Shown here piece after piece: positions 21,818-25,799 of a stretch of 25,799 nt of DNA (the first letter of the stretch is position 1; each line of letters starts with the position of its first letter). The position numbers and the translations under genes were made by a program. The notes under the pieces are model-generated. The model searched no databases. It was not told where the DNA came from and was given only the letters and a program-made list of their open reading frames with translations. Origin of the DNA: a virus; the IMG/VR virus record IMGVR_UViG_3300044625_001412, positions 1 to 25,799 of that record; one strand, given 5' to 3'.

Positions 21818-22654
21818 ATGAACCGTTCGGATTCCATTGGTGCGCTTGTGGCGGCTCTTGCCAAGGCGCAGAAGGCGATCGTCAACCCGGCGCTCGACTC
21901 GGTCAACCCGCACTTCAAGAACAGGTACGCCTCGCTCGCGGCGCACCTCGCCGCGGTTCGCGGGCCGCTCGCCGATCAGGGCATCTCTCTGATCCAGAGC
22001 ATCAGCACGCCCGCCAACGGCGGCGTTTCCGTCACGACGATGCTCGCGCACTCGTCCGGCGAGTGGATCAGCAGCGAGGTTTCGATGCCTCTGCCGGATC
22101 GGGCCACGGCCCAGCAACTCGGCTCGTGCGTGACGTATTTGCGTCGCTATGCAGTTGCCACCTGCTGCCTGATTGTGGGCGACGAGGACACGGACGGGGA
22201 GGAGGATCGGGTCGCACGCAGCAAGCCGACCGAGCCAGCCAAGTATTCCTATGCCGACCGCGCAGAGCGGATCGCCGTGGCGAAGTCCGTTGTGACCGCC
22301 GCCTCGCCCGCGAAGCCAAACGGCCCGCCCAAGGCGAGCGAGGGCGTCGGCAAGAAGTGGCCCGACACGGGTACGGACATCGTGACCGCCGAGAAGGTCG
22401 TTGACCGAGGAACCGGCGTCAATGCGGTGCTCTGCTCTCACCCTTCGCACGGTCGCCAATGGGTGAGCGTTCCGGACAGCATGATCACGAAGGTGCGGCT
22501 CGACAAGCCCATCGAACTGTCATGGGAATGGAACAAGGAGGGGTTCTTCGTGGCGACGAGCGTCGGCGAGGTTCCGGCGAAGGCGAAGCGCGATGACTCC
22601 AAGGCGAAACCCGTCTACGACATGCCGATCACGGACGACGATCTCAAGTTCTGA
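21818..22654 (+). CDS. ERF-family single-strand annealing recombinase
   Basis: This 278-residue protein should anneal complementary single strands during phage recombination. The ERF core occupies residues 5-125: IGALVAALAKAQKAI, NPHFKNRYASLAAHLAAVRG, LADQGISLIQSI, then AQQLGSCVTYLRRYAVAT and CLIVGDEDTDG, the 'GS.iTY.rRY.l....gi..d.DdDg' signature. A Lys/Pro-rich linker leads to a C-terminal domain (AVLCSHPSHGRQWVSVPDSM, SWEWNKEGFFVATSV), possibly for protein partners. It has its own promoter and starts at ATG 21818 with AGGAG upstream. Confidence 0.87.
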   Translation: MNRSDSIGALVAALAKAQKAIVNPALDSVNPHFKNRYASLAAHLAAVRGPLADQGISLIQSISTPANGGVSVTTMLAHSSGEWISSEVSMPLPDRATAQQLGSCVTYLRRYAVATCCLIVGDEDTDGEEDRVARSKPTEPAKYSYADRAERIAVAKSVVTAASPAKPNGPPKASEGVGKKWPDTGTDIVTAEKVVDRGTGVNAVLCSHPSHGRQWVSVPDSMITKVRLDKPIELSWEWNKEGFFVATSVGEVPAKAKRDDSKAKPVYDMPITDDDLKF

Positions 22655-22663
22655 GGAGGAACG

Positions 22664-23122
22664 ATGCTGACCGCTGAACGATTGCGTTCCTTGATGCGAT
22701 ACGAGCCGCATACGGGCCTGTTCTTCTGGAAGAACCATGCGGTTCCTGCTGGCTGTTTCGATGGCCACGGCTACCGAGTGATCTGTGTCGATGGTCGTCT
22801 CCATCGTGCACATCGACTCGCATGGCTGTACCGGCACGGAAAGATGCCGAACGGAGACATCGATCACATCGACGGCGACCGGGGCAACAACCGGATAGCG
22901 AACCTGCGTGACGTCTGCCGATCCCGAAACCTGCTGAACCGACATTCGCCTCGACCGGAGAACCGTCTCGGCATCATCGGCGTGCGAAAGAAGCGAAGCA
23001 AGTATGAAGCCCGCATTCAGTTTCGTGGCAAGCGAATCTCACTAGGAACCTACGCAACACCTGAACAAGCATCCCGGGCTGTTGAGGATGCGAGAACCAA
23101 ACTCATAGGAGGACAACGATGA
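22664..23122 (+). CDS. HNH endonuclease with AP2 DNA-binding domain
   Basis: This 152-residue protein combines an HNH_3-type nuclease (TGLFFWKNHAVPAG, HRAHRLAWLYRHGKMP, DIDHIDGDRGNNRIANLRDV with the H-N-N residues) and a C-terminal AP2-like domain (GVRKKRSKYEARIQFRGKRI, LGTYATPEQASRAVEDA). This is the usual layout of free-standing homing endonucleases in phages. ATG 22664 has TGAGGAGGAACG upstream, nine bases after the ERF stop. It sits between ERF and Gp157, genes that are often adjacent, so it looks like an insertion. It may also nick DNA for packaging. Confidence 0.85.
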   Translation: MLTAERLRSLMRYEPHTGLFFWKNHAVPAGCFDGHGYRVICVDGRLHRAHRLAWLYRHGKMPNGDIDHIDGDRGNNRIANLRDVCRSRNLLNRHSPRPENRLGIIGVRKKRSKYEARIQFRGKRISLGTYATPEQASRAVEDARTKLIGGQR

Positions 23123-23628
23123 GCCTGTATGCGATCAAGGCCGAGATGCTTTCACTGATGGAGGCATTCGGGGAACACGGACCCGGCTCTGCAGAGGCAG
23201 AGGCCGCGATCAAGGAACACGCCGCCGCGCTGTCCGAGCAGTTCGACGCCAAGGCCGATGACTACGCCGCGCTGATCCGCGTCTGCGAGACACGGGCAGA
23301 GGCGAGGCGGGGCGAGGCCGAGCGGATGTACGCGCTCGCAAGCAGCGACGAGGCGCTCGCATCTCGCCTTCGTGAATCGTTGCTCAAGGCGATGAGCGAA
23401 ACGGGGCGAACGAAGGTGGAGACCCCCCGATTCAACCTGTCAATCAAACGGAACGGAGGGATGGTTCCTCTGAAGATCGTCAACGACGCAGATATCCCTG
23501 TGGAGTTCCGCGTCCCGAAAGTGACTACCGTTCTGGATCGTGACGGCATTCGCCGTGCGCTTGAATCCGGCATAGCCGTGCCCGGCGCGGAATTGGGAGA
23601 GCGTGGGTTCCGTCTCGACCTCAAGTGA
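23119..23628 (+). CDS. Siphovirus Gp157-like protein
   Basis: This 169-residue protein belongs to the Gp157 family: an N-terminal helical region (SLYAIKAEMLSLMEAFGE), a charged coiled coil (CETRAEARRGEAERMYALAS), then RLRESLLKAMSETGRTKVET, RFNLSIKRNGG and IPVEFRVPKVTTVLDRDGIR, the family's conserved end. Gp157 proteins accompany phage recombinases and have been linked to phage resistance and replication, but the molecular role is unsettled. Start ATG 23119 has an AGGAGG site and overlaps the HNH stop. Confidence 0.85.
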   Translation: MSLYAIKAEMLSLMEAFGEHGPGSAEAEAAIKEHAAALSEQFDAKADDYAALIRVCETRAEARRGEAERMYALASSDEALASRLRESLLKAMSETGRTKVETPRFNLSIKRNGGMVPLKIVNDADIPVEFRVPKVTTVLDRDGIRRALESGIAVPGAELGERGFRLDLK

Positions 23629-23639
23629 GGCCTACTCCG

Positions 23640-23674
23640 CCGGGGCGGGTGACGCCCGTGGTCGCCCGCCCCGG
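23640..23674 (+). terminator. Terminator-like 10-bp hairpin after the ERF unit
   Basis: CCGGGGCGGG (23640-23649) and CCCGCCCCGG (23665-23674) pair across a 15-base loop, twelve bases after the Gp157 stop. Further GC stems follow, including GGGCCG-TCCA-CGGCCC at 23715-23730. This parallels the 12-bp hairpin at the end of unit A. Confidence 0.55.
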
Positions 23675-23771
23675 TTCCCCGCCCCGCCGGGGCGGGCGGG
23701 CGGGGGCCGCGCAGGGGCCGTCCACGGCCCGGCAACGGGCCGTTCGGCGGGGCGACCGCAAGATTTCTGCA
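23675..23771. repeat. GC-rich spacer homologous to 17114-17254
   Basis: Nearly pure G/C, then GCAGGGGCCGT, GCAACGGGCCG and GGCGACCGCAAGATT in the same order as the spacer before module B. It lacks the clean 11-base tandem repeat of that copy. Together with module C it forms a diverged repeat of about 300 bases. Confidence 0.58.
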
Positions 23772-23833
23772 GAGTGATTCCTCGGGACTTCCAGAAATCT
23801 GAAGGAAACCGTCAAGAAACGCTCCCCTAATGG

Positions 23834-23862
23834 TTGCCGCCTACCCCGCCGTAGGGTATCAT
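23834..23862 (+). promoter_or_regulatory. Promoter C
   Basis: TTGCCG, 17 bases, TATCAT. CCCCGCCGTAGGGTATCATTC is shared almost exactly with promoter B, though the left half of the ACCCT repeat is altered to CGCCT. The 38-base block at 23772-23809 matches module B. It drives the amidoligase/GATase unit. Confidence 0.7.
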
Positions 23863-23870
23863 TCACGCGT

Positions 23871-23926
23871 CGGGCATGTCGCCCGGCCCGTCCCCCCGGT
23901 TCGGGGTGTCACGAAAGGAACAAGTC
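23871..23926 (+). promoter_or_regulatory. Leader C: two hairpins, TGTCACGAA box and ribosome site
   Basis: CGGGC-ATGTC-GCCCG (23871-23885) is identical to leader A. The second stem reads CCCC...GGGG (about 23892-23906) instead of CCGCC...GGCGG: one base pair is exchanged on both sides (G:C to C:G), consistent with selection for pairing. TGTCACGAAAGGAACAAG follows, before ATG 23927. Confidence 0.62.
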
Positions 23927-24868
23927 ATGCCGACCGCCGCTCCCCGCATCACCGCTCGCGACCTCACCTACGGCATCGAGATCGAGTGCGGCATCAACCA
24001 CGATGCGCCCGTCCGCCCCGGCTCGTATCACGCGGGCAACACGGTGACCGCGCTGCCCGCCTCCACGGTTGACGGCGTCACGCGCAACTGGCGGGCCGAC
24101 CGCGACGGCTCGCTGCACTTCCGCAACGCGATGGCGGTCGAGTTCGTCAGCCCGATCCTCAAGGGAGCGGACGGCCTCGACAACATCCGCGCCGCCTGTG
24201 CCCAGATCAAGGCATGGGGCGGCAAGACGAATCGCTCGTGCGGCCTGCACGTCCACGTCGCCTTCCCGACCGAGGACGTTGCCGCGATGCGCCGCCTCAC
24301 CAAGTTGGTCGGTCGCTTCGAGGACGCCCTGTACGCCGCGTCCGGCACTCCCGACCGCCGCAATGGCGGCTACTGCCGCCCGATCAAGACCGAGCGCAAC
24401 AAGTCGTTCGCGTGGAACGTCGCTGACAAGCGTGCGCTCGGTGGCTACTCGCAGCCGCACGACCTCAACGACCGCTACCGCATCCTCAACTGGACTAACT
24501 TCATCTCCGGTCGCTTCAACGCTGTCGAGTTTCGCGTGTTCTCCGGCTCGCTCAACCCGGCCAAGATCGCCGCTTGGGTTCAGATCTGCCTCACGCTCGT
24601 CGAGATGGCTCTCGACAACTGCGATGCCGATTGGGACATCCGCTCTTCCGACCTCGGCAAGTACGGTCGCTCGGTCGGCGAGCAGCAGGTCGGTTACATG
24701 TGCCGCTACTGCTGGTTCTGGCGCCGCCGCCGCGACCGCAACTACGGCGACGTCGGTCACTCCGTGTTCACCCGCGAGTCCTCGCTCGCGACCATGAAGG
24801 CTCTCGCCGTGCGTCACGACGAGCGCGCAGGGGTGCGGCAGGTCGCCGCCCCCGGCGCGAACGCCTGA
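23927..24868 (+). CDS. Amidoligase-family enzyme (COOH-NH2 ligase, glutamine-synthetase fold)
   Basis: This 313-residue protein likely joins a carboxylate to an amine using ATP. It has the blocks of the 'putative amidoligase' family: YGIEIECGIN at 15-24, RADRDGSLHF at 57-66, VEFVSPILKG at 71-80, CGLHVHVAFP at 105-114, and RYRILNWTN with AVEFRVFSGSLNPAKIAAW near 184-217. The acidic and His residues of the GIEIE, EFVSP and HVH motifs would bind metal and ATP. Start ATG 23927 has AAAGGAAC. It is followed by a class II glutamine amidotransferase with the same ribosome-site sequence, suggesting a two-enzyme system. The substrate (peptide, cell-wall or small molecule) is unknown. A long reading on the opposite strand is a codon shadow. 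Confidence 0.85.
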   Translation: MPTAAPRITARDLTYGIEIECGINHDAPVRPGSYHAGNTVTALPASTVDGVTRNWRADRDGSLHFRNAMAVEFVSPILKGADGLDNIRAACAQIKAWGGKTNRSCGLHVHVAFPTEDVAAMRRLTKLVGRFEDALYAASGTPDRRNGGYCRPIKTERNKSFAWNVADKRALGGYSQPHDLNDRYRILNWTNFISGRFNAVEFRVFSGSLNPAKIAAWVQICLTLVEMALDNCDADWDIRSSDLGKYGRSVGEQQVGYMCRYCWFWRRRRDRNYGDVGHSVFTRESSLATMKALAVRHDERAGVRQVAAPGANA

Positions 24869-24901
24869 TCCTCCATCCGCCCATACGAAAGGAACAAGAC
24901 C

Positions 24902-25633
24902 ATGTGCGGACTCTTCGGTATGTACGCCAACTCGCCGCTGTCGATGGCGGCTCTCCCCACCCTCATTCGTGTCGCCAACTCGCAGGTTCACCGTGGTCAC
25001 CACGCGTTCGGCCTCGCTTGGGTCAACGAGGACCGTCAGGTGTTCGCGTTCAAGCGACCCGGCGCTGTCACCGATCACCCCGAGGACGTCGCTCGCGGCG
25101 AGGGTGCGCTGGGCCTCATCGGCCACACGCGGTGGGCGACCCACGGCTCGTACGACGACAACGCCAACAACCACCCGCACCCCTTCTCTTACAAGGATCG
25201 CACGTGCTACCTCGCGCACAACGGCGTGATCTGCAACTACGAGCAGATCGCCGCCGAGCGCGGCCTCACGATGCGGACGCAGTGCGACTCCGAGGTTCTC
25301 GCCCGGCACATCGAGGACGGCTCAGGCCACATCCTCGACCGCGTGGTGGCTGCGATCGCCGATGTCTCCTCCTACGCACCGTGCTGCGTGACGGTCGTGA
25401 CCCACAAGGGAATCGTCCTCGCCCGGCGCGGCAATCCGCTGTTCTGGTCTGACACGGGCAACCTCGCTTGGTTCGCTTCCACCCGCGCCGCTCTCCCGGG
25501 TCGTGTGTACGAGGTTCCTGACAACCGCGCCTTCTTCATCCCGAGCGGCCCCGGCGGAGTGCGCGAAGCCAAGTTGCGGCGCCGCGAAGCGACGACGATG
25601 CGCTTCGTGGGCTCTGACCTGTTCACCGAGTAA
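24902..25633 (+). CDS. Class II glutamine amidotransferase (N-terminal nucleophile)
   Basis: This 243-residue protein should hydrolyse glutamine to deliver ammonia. After Met removal Cys2 (MCGLFGMY) is the nucleophile. VHRGHHAFGLAW at 29-40, GHTRWATHG at 74-82, HPHPF at 91, HNGVICNY at 106-113 and CDSEVL at 128-133 match the glutaminase domain of GFAT/PurF-type enzymes. It is stand-alone, with no sugar isomerase or PRTase domain. It follows the amidoligase by 33 bases with the same ACGAAAGGAACAAG ribosome site, so the pair is probably co-expressed and functionally linked: ammonia donor plus ligase, or making an amidated metabolite or protein tag. Confidence 0.87.
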   Translation: MCGLFGMYANSPLSMAALPTLIRVANSQVHRGHHAFGLAWVNEDRQVFAFKRPGAVTDHPEDVARGEGALGLIGHTRWATHGSYDDNANNHPHPFSYKDRTCYLAHNGVICNYEQIAAERGLTMRTQCDSEVLARHIEDGSGHILDRVVAAIADVSSYAPCCVTVVTHKGIVLARRGNPLFWSDTGNLAWFASTRAALPGRVYEVPDNRAFFIPSGPGGVREAKLRRREATTMRFVGSDLFTE

Positions 25634-25653
25634 CGTTCATCGACTCTTGTTCC

Positions 25654-25696
25654 CCGTCGCCCGTCCCCGCCATGCTGGCGTCAGGACGGGCGACGG
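25654..25696 (+). terminator. Strong hairpin (13-bp perfect arms) after the GATase gene
   Basis: CCGTCGCCCGTCC (25654-25666) and GGACGGGCGACGG (25684-25696) pair perfectly; the 17-base loop contains a further GCCA-TGC-TGGC stem. It lies 20 bases after the last stop. There is no U-tract, but the stability and position favour a terminator or 3' end protector. Confidence 0.65.
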
Positions 25697-25707
25697 CACA
25701 TAAAGAA

Positions 25708-25740
25708 CGCACCCCCGGACGAGAAGTCAACGGGGGTGCG
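25708..25740 (+). terminator. Second tandem hairpin, 10-bp arms
   Basis: CGCACCCCCG (25708-25717) and CGGGGGTGCG (25731-25740) pair perfectly across a 13-base loop, eleven bases after the previous hairpin. The tandem pair isolates unit C from what follows. Confidence 0.6.
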
Positions 25741-25799
25741 CTATCCGGGGGCTAGTCGTGACGCGGCGCATCGTAGCCGGGGCGGGCGGGGCCGGGGCG
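25741..25799. other. GC-rich sequence at the right edge, perhaps another module spacer
   Basis: After the hairpins, GCCGGGGCGGGCGGGGCCGGGGCG begins near 25775, in a style like the spacers before modules B and C. No gene is seen. A fifth promoter-leader module may lie just past the edge. Confidence 0.35.

Noticed and set aside
23909-25309. A 466-codon open frame on the minus strand opposite the amidoligase and GATase genes
   Set aside because: Its translation is low-complexity (Val/Arg/Ala/Glu-rich), has no ribosome site, and mirrors two well-recognised enzymes; high GC creates long antisense shadows.

Overview
This window reads as part of the genome of a tailed double-stranded DNA phage (Caudoviricetes), or possibly a prophage, with high GC content. 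Supporting evidence: a terminase, portal, minor head protein, protease/scaffold, major capsid and head-completion block on the minus strand; phage recombination genes (RusA, ERF, Gp157) on the plus strand; dense packing; and mostly ATGA/GTGA/TAATG gene overlaps. No integrase, lysogeny repressor cassette, rRNA or tRNA is visible. The head genes resemble the Mu-like lineage (Mu gp29-like portal, gpF-like minor head protein, gp36-like completion protein), but the terminase is a generic large-subunit type. The host is not determined. A TANNNT-N6-ATG promoter/start suggesting leaderless translation, and a pyrimidine-dimer glycosylase of a type common in actinobacteria, are weak hints of an actinobacterial host.

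Minus-strand block (14722 down to 1). It opens with a putative leaderless promoter and a small HTH protein. These are followed by a ParB-fold protein, a TET/JBP-type 2-oxoglutarate dioxygenase and a TET-associated type glycosyltransferase, which together are the apparent core of a cytosine-hypermodification pathway. Then come candidate small and clear large terminase subunits, and a 567-residue modular protein built from segments of about 77 residues punctuated by RPG(A)K linkers. The head genes follow: portal, minor head protein, protease with an apparent nested scaffold, major capsid protein, and gp36-like and gpS-like completion proteins. Five paralogous decoration-type proteins are scattered between these genes. 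The start of a further tail gene runs off the left edge.

Intergenic divide (14723-15497). It is about 775 bp, with no convincing gene, several stem-loops, and the first copy of a repeated promoter-leader module.

Plus-strand block (15498 to 25633). Four transcription units each sit behind a related control module: TTNNNN-N16/17-TATCNT with an ACCCT/AGGGT inverted repeat, then one or two small hairpins, a TGTCA box and a Shine-Dalgarno. Unit A: three unknown genes and a pyrimidine-dimer glycosylase. Unit B: a 364-residue unknown protein, a CsrA-like peptide, a MarR-like regulator, many small early-type genes including a duplicated two-gene cassette, and a RusA resolvase. Unit D: ERF annealing protein, an HNH-AP2 endonuclease and Gp157. 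Unit C: an amidoligase and a class II glutamine amidotransferase, which could form a self-contained peptide- or small-molecule-amidating system. The unit ends in two very strong hairpins, and GC-rich sequence like that preceding the other modules resumes at the right edge.

The most interesting elements are the four-copy control module with a covarying leader hairpin, the amidoligase/GATase pair, the TET/glycosyltransferase operon, the five-member decoration-protein family, and the RPG(A)K-punctuated protein. All functional calls rest on reading motifs by eye; no searches were run.
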